From Dermabacter indicis (GTDB lineage Bacteria > Actinomycetota > Actinomycetes > Actinomycetales > Dermabacteraceae), in the NCBI GenBank assembly GCA_001403775.1, contig CYUG01000012.1, positions 212,017 to 252,211 of the forward strand: 40,195 nucleotides of DNA, read 5' to 3'. A model generated the notes under the pieces. The model worked only from the letters and a program-made list of their open reading frames with translations. It was not told where the DNA came from and ran no database searches. Below are positions 33,416-40,195 of this stretch, piece by piece (the stretch's first letter is position 1; the number at the start of each line of letters is the position of its first letter). The translations under genes were made by a program, and so were the position numbers.

Positions 33416-34411
33416 ATGCCTACTCGCCACGCCCGTACCTATCCGCCCGTCGACGACTCAGCGCTGATCGCCGCGGGCTTCATGATCGCTCACCACGACC
33501 TCGGCGAGGACGCGTTCGGGCCGTGCGGTTTCACAACGATCGCACGCCCCGCGCCAGAAGACCTCGCCACGGGCGCAATAGCGCTCTATCTCCACGGCTG
33601 GTCCGACTACTTCTTCCATCCCCACGTCGCGCAGTTTTTCAACGACCGCGGCTACGACTTTTGGGCGATCGACCTGCGCCGCAATGGTCGCTCGCTCCGC
33701 GACGGCGACGTGGCGACCGCGATCGGTGACCTGCGCGAGTACGGGGAGGAAATCGACACGACGATTGCCATGGCGAGCGCCGAGGTGCGAGGGCGTGGTC
33801 TCACCCCGAAGAAGCCCGTGATCTATGCCCATTCGACAGGCGGGCTCACCGCGGTGACGTGGGCGGCGAATAATCCCGGGCAAGCGTCGGCCCTGCTGCT
33901 CAATTCGCCGTGGTTGGAACTGCATGGCGGGCCACTCGCGAGGCGTGCGTTTCTGCCCGGACTCGAGGTGCTCGCCCGCGTGCGCCCGCTGCAAACGCTT
34001 GTGCCTGGCTTGCCCGATTCTTATGCTCGCACCCTCCATGCCGATTTTGGTGGCGAGTGGGATTGGCACGTGCCTTATAAACCGTTCGAGTCCTTCCCCA
34101 TGCCGGCCTGCACGCTTGCGGCTGTGGCGCGCGCCCAATCTCAGCTCGCACGCGGGCTCAATATCCGCGAGCCGATCTTCATGACGGCATCGACGCGCTC
34201 GGCGCTCGGGCCGGTCTTCACTCGCCGTGTGTACACGAGCGATGCGATCTTGAACGTCGAGCATCAGGTGAAAAATGCGCGCAACGCAGGCCCGGACCTC
34301 ACGATCGCGCGAATTCCGGGCGCGACGCACGATATGGCCCTCGCGCTTGAGGCACCGAGGAGGATGTTCTTCTCCGAGCTCGCAGCGTTCATGGACAGCC
34401 GAGGGCTCTAG
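33416..34411 (+). CDS. Alpha/beta hydrolase (serine hydrolase, lysophospholipase-like)
   Basis: A 331-residue cytoplasmic-type protein of the alpha/beta hydrolase fold. The oxyanion-hole segment is ALYLHGWSDYFF (about 57-68). The nucleophile elbow is YAHSTGGL with Ser139, where the first Gly of GxSxG is replaced by Ala-His, as in many monoglyceride/lysophospholipase-type enzymes. The catalytic His is probably in GATHDMALA near the C-terminus. DRRNGRS-like DLRRNGRSLRDGD is typical of the same group. The substrate is not predictable. ATG 33416 has GAAGGAA upstream. Its stop codon overlaps the stop codon of the convergent membrane-protein gene in the four bases CTAG. Confidence 0.85.
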   Translation: MPTRHARTYPPVDDSALIAAGFMIAHHDLGEDAFGPCGFTTIARPAPEDLATGAIALYLHGWSDYFFHPHVAQFFNDRGYDFWAIDLRRNGRSLRDGDVATAIGDLREYGEEIDTTIAMASAEVRGRGLTPKKPVIYAHSTGGLTAVTWAANNPGQASALLLNSPWLELHGGPLARRAFLPGLEVLARVRPLQTLVPGLPDSYARTLHADFGGEWDWHVPYKPFESFPMPACTLAAVARAQSQLARGLNIREPIFMTASTRSALGPVFTRRVYTSDAILNVEHQVKNARNAGPDLTIARIPGATHDMALALEAPRRMFFSELAAFMDSRGL

Positions 34412-35457
34412 CCCCTTCCGGCTTCGGCGTCGCGAACGCCAATGGGGATGGCGAGCGCTCCGGCGAGAGCGGGCGTGAGGACCTGACTCAAGGTGAAGGC
34501 GAGTGCGCACGACACGGCCGCGGCGCTCGGTGCGCCGCATTGCACGAGCGCCCACGCCACGCCCACGTCGATCACGCCGATGCCGCCCGGCGTGAGCGGA
34601 ATGAGCGAAAGGAGGCGGCTCAGAGCGTAAATCCCGAAGAGCACGAGAGGGCTGATCTCAAAGCCGTAGCCGAGCATGCACCACGCGATGAAGGCAAGGC
34701 CCTGCGCGAGACGCGCGAGGGTGGGGGCGCCAAGGATCATGACGCGAGAACCGTGGGCATCCACGACCGCCATCGCGCGCGTGTCGAGGGCAGGGGTCAC
34801 GAGGTCACGGTTCTTGCCGCCATAGCCTTCGTTAAAGGCATCCACGACTTTTTGCACGCGCTCGAGAACTTTCCCCAGGAGCTTCTCGCTCGAGACGAAT
34901 CCGAGAGCGATACTCGTGAGGCCGAGGGCCAGCGCGGCGACAATGAGCAGGGCAACGCGCCCCCACAGCGGAATGTCTAGCGGGGAAAGTGCCACGAGTG
35001 CGACGGCAAGGATCGGTAAGAGAATCTGCGCGAGAACGTCGGCGATCGACGCGAGCATCGTGCCCGAAGCGATCGTCTTAGCCCGGAGGCCGGCGCGTTT
35101 GAGGCGCGCGTAGATGAGTCCGAGAGAAATGGTCGAGCCCATGGGCACGACGACGGTGACCGCTTGCGCGACAGCGTTGGTTTCCGCGGCGGCTCTGAGG
35201 CTCACTCCGCGGAAGCACGCGGAAAAACCCACGGAATCGATCGCGAGAACGACGAGCGCGACGGCGATAAGAAAGAGAATCCACCACCAGCTGAACCCGT
35301 CGAATGACGCGAAAATGTGCTCCCACGACGTGTCCACGGCGCGAGGAATGAGCCACACGATCACGATCGCAGCGACCACGATGGAGAGCGCTGCGAGAAG
35401 CACATGGCGAATTTTCTGCCGCGTGGTGAGGGGCGCGGGTGTCGAGGAGTCGTTCAT
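34408..35457 (-). CDS. YbhN/UPF0104-like membrane protein (lysylphosphatidylglycerol synthase TM family)
   Basis: A 349-residue protein with about eight hydrophobic helices, matching the flippase-like membrane part of the LPG-synthase superfamily without the aminoacyl-transferase domain. Indicative segments are FSWWWILFLIAVALVVLAID, SIADVLAQILLPILAVALVA and, near the C-terminus, LLSLIPLTPGGIGVIDVGVA, the family's PxTPGGxGxxE-like motif (here Asp instead of Glu). The role may be lipid translocation; not established. I chose ATG 35457; upstream in-frame starts exist and the ribosome binding site is weak, with GAGAAT about 8 bases upstream compatible with leaderless expression. Its stop overlaps that of the convergent hydrolase. 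Confidence 0.8.
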   Translation of the reverse strand: MNDSSTPAPLTTRQKIRHVLLAALSIVVAAIVIVWLIPRAVDTSWEHIFASFDGFSWWWILFLIAVALVVLAIDSVGFSACFRGVSLRAAAETNAVAQAVTVVVPMGSTISLGLIYARLKRAGLRAKTIASGTMLASIADVLAQILLPILAVALVALSPLDIPLWGRVALLIVAALALGLTSIALGFVSSEKLLGKVLERVQKVVDAFNEGYGGKNRDLVTPALDTRAMAVVDAHGSRVMILGAPTLARLAQGLAFIAWCMLGYGFEISPLVLFGIYALSRLLSLIPLTPGGIGVIDVGVAWALVQCGAPSAAAVSCALAFTLSQVLTPALAGALAIPIGVRDAEAGRG

Positions 35458-35549
35458 CGGGGACCATTCTCGCAGAAAGCCGTGCGCCGGTGACGTGATG
35501 CGGGTGACCATCGCGGGCGGCCTTGAGTTTAAATGTCGCACCCCTTTCG

Positions 35550-35561
35550 TAGAGTGGAGGC
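35550..35561 (+). promoter_or_regulatory. Leaderless-type promoter/start module of the small membrane protein gene
   Basis: TAGAGT (35550-35555) then GGAGGC and ATG 35562. It differs by one base from the modules of gpmA and the DUF3151 gene. Confidence 0.5.
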
Positions 35562-35900
35562 ATGTACACACTCATGATGATTTTCGTGTTCTTGCACATC
35601 CTTTGCTGGGCCGGCGCGTTCGGCATGTGGATCGCCGCGGCGAAAACGCGCCAGCCGCTCCCCGGCATGGCGCATATGTCCGCCGCAGCGCCGGTGTTTG
35701 GCTTGATCGCTGCGGTGGTCGGCATTATTGATGGGATGGCCATCAACCACATGGCCATTGGTATCAAGCTCGTGCTTTCGGTTGTCGTGGCGGTGTGCGC
35801 GTTCATCGCGATCAAGAAGCGCGAGGCAACGCCCGAGCCCGTGTGGTTCGCGATCCCCGTGGGTATCGTCGTGAACATCGCCATCGGCGTGTTCATGTGA
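35562..35900 (+). CDS. Small integral membrane protein, unknown function
   Basis: A 112-residue protein with about four hydrophobic segments (roughly 1-25, 42-62, 64-84 and 93-111): starts MYTLMMIFVFLHILCWAGAF and ends with WFAIPVGIVVNIAIGVFM. A short basic loop (AIKKREATPEP) separates the last two. It resembles generic four-helix actinobacterial membrane proteins; I cannot assign a family. It is divergent from the YbhN-like gene and 94 bp upstream of pcrA, but TAGGGT at 35938-35943 may give pcrA its own promoter. Confidence 0.75.
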   Translation: MYTLMMIFVFLHILCWAGAFGMWIAAAKTRQPLPGMAHMSAAAPVFGLIAAVVGIIDGMAINHMAIGIKLVLSVVVAVCAFIAIKKREATPEPVWFAIPVGIVVNIAIGVFM

Positions 35901-35994
35901 CTGGCAAACCGCCGCATCGCCCCGGCCGGAGCGGAGGTAGGGTTCAACTCGCCTTACTCGCCGCCCGATCCACACCGCTAATGAAGGTTCATGA

Positions 35995-38751
35995 ATGTCC
36001 TCGCTTTTCGATGATTTCCCGCTTCCGGAATCCTTCCGTGCGCTCGGTGAGAGCGGGAAGGGCAAGAACGGCAAGGGCGGCGGAAGTGATGGCGGTCCGG
36101 GTGTTGGGAGCCCAGTGAGTGGCGCTGAGGCGGAACGCTCGGCTGCCAGTGGGAGTGCGCGAGGGGAGTCCGACGCCTGCCCGCCTCCCGATGAGTGGGA
36201 TTTCTCCGAGGAAGCCCCGCCCGAAGATTGGGCAACGGCGTTTGGCGAGGAGGCGTCGGAACCGCACGGTGACGAGCCGAGCCCACGCTTTGAGCCGGTT
36301 CCCGAACAGCCCGAGCCCGTGCGCCACGAAAACTTCGCGGCGTGGGGCGGTCGTGACGAGGGGGCACTCGAGGAGATCGTTGAGGGCCTCAATCCGCCTC
36401 AGCGCGACGCCGTTGAGCACCGCGGCTCCCCGCTCTTGATCGTGGCCGGTGCGGGTTCCGGTAAGACCCGCGTCTTGACCCGCCGCATCGCGCACCTCTT
36501 GCGCAGTGGCGAGGCGCTTCCGGGCGAGATTCTCGCGATTACGTTTACGAACAAGGCCGCCTCGGAAATGAAGGAAAGGGTCGGGGCGCTCATCGGGCCC
36601 GCGGCGCGGTACATGTGGGTGTCGACGTTCCACTCGGCGTGCGTGCGTATTCTCAGACGCGAGGCCTCTGCGGCGGGGCTCAAGTCGACTTTCTCGATTT
36701 ACGACTCGGCCGATTCGAAACGGCTCATCACGAACATCGCAAAGGATCTGGGGCTCGATTCGAAGCAGCATCCGCCGCGCGCCTTCCAGTCAAAAATTTC
36801 CTCGCTCAAGAACGAACTCGTGACGCCCGAGGAATATGCGGCGCAGGCGGAGAACGCCAAGAATCCCGCCGAGCGCACGATTGCGCAGATCTACAAGCAG
36901 TACCAGGAACGGCTCCGCACGGCGAATGCCGTGGACTTCGATGATCTCATCGGGATGACCGTGCGCCTGCTCGCCGAGAATCCGGCGATCCGCGAAGGGT
37001 ATCGCCGCCGATTCCGGCACGTGCTCGTCGATGAATACCAGGACACGAACACCGCGCAGTACAGGCTCGTGCGTGAGCTCGTGGGCGATGACCCCCACGC
37101 GGATCTCACGGTCGTGGGCGATTCGGATCAGTCGATCTACGCGTTCCGCGGTGCGACGATCCGCAACATCATCGAGTTCGAACAAGATTTCCCCACCGCT
37201 CGCACGATCGTGCTTGAGCAGAACTATCGCTCCACGCAAACGATCTTGAGCGCCGCCAACGCCGTCATCAAGGAAAACCAAGGGCGGCGCCCCAAAAAAT
37301 TGTGGACCGATCAGGGCGATGGCCAGCAGATCACGCTGTATGTTGCCGACGATGAGCAGGGCGAGGCCCGCTACATCACTCGTCAGATCGACGCATTGAT
37401 CGACGAAGGCGCGAAGGCCGGTGACATCGCGGTGTTCTATCGCGCGAATGCGCAATCGCGCGCGCTCGAAGATCAACTCATCCGCGTGGGCCTCCCGTAC
37501 AAGGTCGTGGGTGGCACGCGCTTTTATGAGCGTCGCGAAATTAAAGACGCGATCGCCTATTTGCGCGTGCTCACGAACCCCGCTGATGAAATCAACCTGC
37601 GCCGCATCCTTAACACGCCGAAGCGCGGCATCGGAGAGCGGGCCGAGGCCGCCGTATCCGTACTTGCCGAACAGGAACGCATCAGCTTCGGCGAGGCCCT
37701 CGAGCGCGCGAGCGAAGCGCCGGGAATTGCCACTCGTTCCCTTGGCGCGATCGAGAAATTCGTGGCGCTCATGGCGCGCGGGCGCGAACAGGTGGAAAAG
37801 GGCGAGCGCCCAAGCGAGGTGCTCGAGTCGATCCTGAGCGAGAGCGGTTATTTCGCGTCACTCCAAAGTAGCGATGATCCTCAGGACGAATCCCGCCTCG
37901 AGAACCTTGCGGAACTCGTGAGTGTCGCCGCCGACTTCGAAGCGGATCTTGCCGCTGCTGAGGCCGCCGCGTCCGAGTTCGAGGACGAAGCGGGAGTGGC
38001 GAATGATGCCCCCACCGGATCACTCGTGGATCAGTTCCTCGAGAAGGTCTCGCTCGTTGCCGATTCCGATCAGATCCCCGAGGGCGAAGACCAATTCGTT
38101 ACCCTCATGACCCTCCACACCGCGAAGGGGCTCGAATTCCCGATCGTGTTCCTCACGGGCATGGAGGATGGCACCTTCCCGCATCAGCGCACGCTCGCCG
38201 ATCCGAAAGAACTTGAGGAGGAGCGGCGCCTCGCGTACGTGGGGATTACGCGTGCGAGGGAGCGCTTGTTCATCACGCGCGCGAGTGTGCGCGCCGCGTG
38301 GGGCTCGCCGCAGTTCTTCCCCGCGTCGCGCTTCCTCGAGGAAATTCCCGAATCCCTCGTGCACGTCGCACGTGCGGGTAACGCGCGTGCCTATGCCGAT
38401 TTTGGTGGCGGTTTTGGCGGTGGTTTCGGTTCCGACGGTTGGAGCGCCTCGGGTCGCTCCCGCGGCTTCGGCGGCTCGAGCAAGCGCGGGCCCTCGGTCA
38501 CGGGTGTCGGCGTGGGCGGCGGTAGGCGTGACGTGTCGAGGCCGAGCTTCGGCTCCGGCAAGAAGGCGAAAACGGCGAGCGAGATTCCGAACCTCGAGGT
38601 CGGCGATCGCGTGACACATGACAGCTTCGGCATGGGTACCGTGATTTCGGCGAGTGGCGCGGGTGAGAAGCTCCAGGTCGAGGTCCAGTTCCGCGACCCG
38701 CACGGGAAGAAGCGCCTTCTTGTGCGCTACGCGCCGATCACAAAGCTCTAA
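35995..38751 (+). CDS. pcrA: UvrD/PcrA-type ATP-dependent DNA helicase
   Basis: 3'-5' superfamily 1 helicase for repair and replication-conflict resolution. 918 residues, longer than usual (about 720-780), because of a roughly 125-residue disordered acidic N-terminus and a Gly-rich linker. Core motifs: AGAGSGKTRVL (Walker A, about 151), TFTNKAASEM, VDEYQDTNTAQY (II), GDSDQSIYAFRGA (III), NYRST (IV), TLHTAKGLEFPIVFLTGMEDG (split: TLHTAKGLEF is V) and YVGITRARERL (VI). The C-terminus has the Tudor-like RNA-polymerase-binding domain VGDRVTHDSFGMGTV. ATG 35995 follows GAAGG by 7 bases. The N-terminal tail holds two copies and the Gly-rich linker one copy of the dispersed motif. Confidence 0.96.
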   Translation: MSSLFDDFPLPESFRALGESGKGKNGKGGGSDGGPGVGSPVSGAEAERSAASGSARGESDACPPPDEWDFSEEAPPEDWATAFGEEASEPHGDEPSPRFEPVPEQPEPVRHENFAAWGGRDEGALEEIVEGLNPPQRDAVEHRGSPLLIVAGAGSGKTRVLTRRIAHLLRSGEALPGEILAITFTNKAASEMKERVGALIGPAARYMWVSTFHSACVRILRREASAAGLKSTFSIYDSADSKRLITNIAKDLGLDSKQHPPRAFQSKISSLKNELVTPEEYAAQAENAKNPAERTIAQIYKQYQERLRTANAVDFDDLIGMTVRLLAENPAIREGYRRRFRHVLVDEYQDTNTAQYRLVRELVGDDPHADLTVVGDSDQSIYAFRGATIRNIIEFEQDFPTARTIVLEQNYRSTQTILSAANAVIKENQGRRPKKLWTDQGDGQQITLYVADDEQGEARYITRQIDALIDEGAKAGDIAVFYRANAQSRALEDQLIRVGLPYKVVGGTRFYERREIKDAIAYLRVLTNPADEINLRRILNTPKRGIGERAEAAVSVLAEQERISFGEALERASEAPGIATRSLGAIEKFVALMARGREQVEKGERPSEVLESILSESGYFASLQSSDDPQDESRLENLAELVSVAADFEADLAAAEAAASEFEDEAGVANDAPTGSLVDQFLEKVSLVADSDQIPEGEDQFVTLMTLHTAKGLEFPIVFLTGMEDGTFPHQRTLADPKELEEERRLAYVGITRARERLFITRASVRAAWGSPQFFPASRFLEEIPESLVHVARAGNARAYADFGGGFGGGFGSDGWSASGRSRGFGGSSKRGPSVTGVGVGGGRRDVSRPSFGSGKKAKTASEIPNLEVGDRVTHDSFGMGTVISASGAGEKLQVEVQFRDPHGKKRLLVRYAPITKL

Positions 38752-38853
38752 ACAGGAGGGGCCGGGCAACCGTCGGACACCCTCTTCGCACCCAGGCCCA
38801 TCGCGCCCAGACCAACCGACCTCAAGCCCCCCAGCCCTGCCCCGCCAACTCAG

Positions 38854-38913
38854 GGTGGAGAAAAGTGACCCGGCAATCCCCAAACCGCGCTCACGACGTC
38901 GTTTTTCTCCACC
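38854..38913. repeat. Intergenic palindrome, family D copy (60 bp)
   Basis: GGTGGAGAAAAGTGAC at the left faces GTCGTTTTTCTCCACC at the right. An inner GTGA/TCAC pair extends the stem. Length and right end equal those of 7227-7286. It lies between pcrA and pntA. Confidence 0.75.
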
Positions 38914-39007
38914 TGAAAGGGAGAACGGGCCGTATGCCTTGCGCGCACGGGGTAGATTCGTAGCAGGCCACATGCACCCCATGGGCCACCCTCACTAAGG
39001 AGTGACA

Positions 39008-40195
39008 TTGCGAATCGGAATCCCGAGAGAAACCCTCGAGGATCAGCCGCTCGTCGCCGCCACACCCGACACCGTTCGCAAGCTTCTCAAGCTTGGCTAC
39101 GAGGTGGCGGTTGAGCGCGGCGCTGGAGAGCGCGCTTCATACCTCGATTCCGCCTACGCCGAGGCCGGCGCCGAGATCGTGGGGGAGGAGGTGTGGCAAT
39201 CCGATATCGTCACGACCCTCGACACCCCGCCGCGGGAGACGCGCGAGAGAATGCTCCCCGGTGCCGTGCTGATTGCTCGCATGGCCCCGGGCCGTAACCC
39301 CGAGCTCATCGACGAACTCAAAGAGCATCGACTCACGGCGCTTGCGATGGATGCCGTGCCGCGTATTTCGCGCGCGCAGTCGATGGACGTTCTCAGTTCG
39401 ATGGCGAACATCGCCGGCTACCGCGCGGTGATCGAGGCCGCGAGCAACTTTGGCCGGCTCTTTACCGGTCAGGTGACCGCGGCCGGCAAGGTGCCGCCCG
39501 CGAACGTGTACGTGATTGGTGCGGGCGTTGCGGGCCTCGCCGCGATCGGCACGGCGAACTCGATGGGCGCGATCGTGAAGGCCACGGATCTTCGCCCCGA
39601 GGCGGCGGAGCAGGTTGAGTCGATGGGCGCGGAGTTCGTCGCGATCCCGGCGAAGACGGAAAGGTCGGAAGACGGCTACGCGAAGGAGATGACGGACGAC
39701 CAGGCGAAGGCCGCAGCGGATCTTTATGCGCGCCAGTCGGCTGAGGCGGATATCGTCATCACGACCGCGAATATCCCGGGTCGCAAGGCCCCGGTACTTC
39801 TCACGGCCGCGGATGTGCACAACATGAAACCCGGTTCGGTCATCGTGGATATGGCTGCCGTGAACGGCGGCAACTGTGAGCTCACGAAGCCCGGCGAGGT
39901 CTATCAGACCGAGAACGGTGTGACGATCGTGGGCCACACCGATCTCGCGGGCAGGCTTCCCGGCCAGGCGAGCCAGCTGTATGGCCAGAACATCGTGAAC
40001 CTCATGAAGCTCGTGACGCCCCAGAAGAATGGCGTGATGATGCTCGATTTCGAGGACACGATCGTGCGTGGCATTACCGTGACGTTCGCGCACGATGGTG
40101 AGGCGGATGTGCTGTGGCCGCCGCCGCCCGTGAAGGTTTCGGCCGCGCCTGCCGCACCCGCACCCGAACCGGCGTCGGCCCCGGGCGCGGCCCCC
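39008..40195 (+). CDS. pntA: NAD(P) transhydrogenase alpha subunit, 3' end beyond the window
   Basis: Part of the proton-translocating transhydrogenase that makes NADPH from NADH at the cytoplasmic membrane. 396 codons are visible and the frame is open to the last base. MRIGIPRET opens domain I; SSMANIAGYRAVIEAA and the NAD-binding Rossmann motif VIGAGVAGLAAIGTA (about 168-182) follow, then DLRPEAAEQVESMGAEF, ITTANIPGRKAPVL, DMAAVNGGNCE and GHTDLAGRLPGQASQLYGQN. The end visible here is an Ala/Pro-rich linker that leads to the missing membrane segments or a separate subunit. The start is TTG 39008 with AAGGAG at 38997-39002; TAGATT near 38952 may be the -10. Alanine dehydrogenase is excluded by the PntA-specific RQSAEADIVITTANIPG region. 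Confidence 0.95.
   Translation, partial: MRIGIPRETLEDQPLVAATPDTVRKLLKLGYEVAVERGAGERASYLDSAYAEAGAEIVGEEVWQSDIVTTLDTPPRETRERMLPGAVLIARMAPGRNPELIDELKEHRLTALAMDAVPRISRAQSMDVLSSMANIAGYRAVIEAASNFGRLFTGQVTAAGKVPPANVYVIGAGVAGLAAIGTANSMGAIVKATDLRPEAAEQVESMGAEFVAIPAKTERSEDGYAKEMTDDQAKAAADLYARQSAEADIVITTANIPGRKAPVLLTAADVHNMKPGSVIVDMAAVNGGNCELTKPGEVYQTENGVTIVGHTDLAGRLPGQASQLYGQNIVNLMKLVTPQKNGVMMLDFEDTIVRGITVTFAHDGEADVLWPPPPVKVSAAPAAPAPEPASAPGAAP

Noticed and set aside
1-40195. tRNA genes, insertion sequences, prophage or integron
   Set aside because: No cloverleaf-like sequence, transposase, integrase or phage structural gene was recognised on reading both strands; a dedicated search would be more sensitive.

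Overview
This is a stretch of core chromosome from a high-GC Gram-positive bacterium. Small actinobacterial marker families (DUF3817, DUF3151, DUF3073, the purA-linked sterol-carrier-like protein), an actinobacterial-type PurF N-terminus and apparently leaderless genes point to Actinomycetota. An ornithine decarboxylase/PotE pair, an amylosucrase, an anaerobic ribonucleotide reductase and an LPRTG-anchored 5'-nucleotidase suggest a facultative, host-associated member of the Micrococcales, possibly Dermabacteraceae. That placement is inference from gene content. No tRNA, rRNA, insertion sequence, prophage or CRISPR array was seen.

Layout. 1-2160: end of a membrane protein, DUF3817 protein, guaA. 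2696-5289 (minus): GNAT acetyltransferase and a DHA2-type MFS exporter. 5549-7075: lysS. 7481-11138 (minus): speF-potE, which decarboxylates ornithine and exchanges putrescine for ornithine (acid resistance/energy). 11671-14076 (minus): amylosucrase with a repeat-rich N-terminal tail. 14530-17189: nrdD-nrdG behind a pair of NrdR-like boxes. 17416-19566: secreted, sortase-anchored 5'-nucleotidase. 20009-23925: MFS exporter, TetR regulator and HerA-like ATPase. 24229-27257 (minus): gpmA, dtd and a phosphotransferase-fold protein. 27345-32784: DUF3151, purA, sterol-carrier-like protein, small membrane protein, purF and purM, mostly overlapping or tightly spaced. 33011-35900: DUF3073, alpha/beta hydrolase, YbhN-like membrane protein, small membrane protein. 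35995-38751: pcrA. 39008 to the end: pntA (cut by the window).

Two kinds of dispersed signal are not explained by the genes. First, the gaps hold palindromes of about 60 bp (arms about 18-26 bp) that fall into four unrelated sequence families (called A-D here), each with at least two copies; in some families the loops are conserved too. They sit mainly just after stop codons. Second, a 12-16 bp motif with core CGTCGGA (extended GGGCAASCGTCGGAMC) occurs about 23 times by eye. It is concentrated in gaps, in disordered linkers and at protein termini, and sometimes occurs as inverted pairs, one of which forms a terminator. This is the behaviour expected of a DNA-uptake-type or other genome-wide recognition sequence. 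A third, smaller signal is a shared promoter/start module (TAGGGTGGAGGCATG) in front of several genes, which implies leaderless transcripts.
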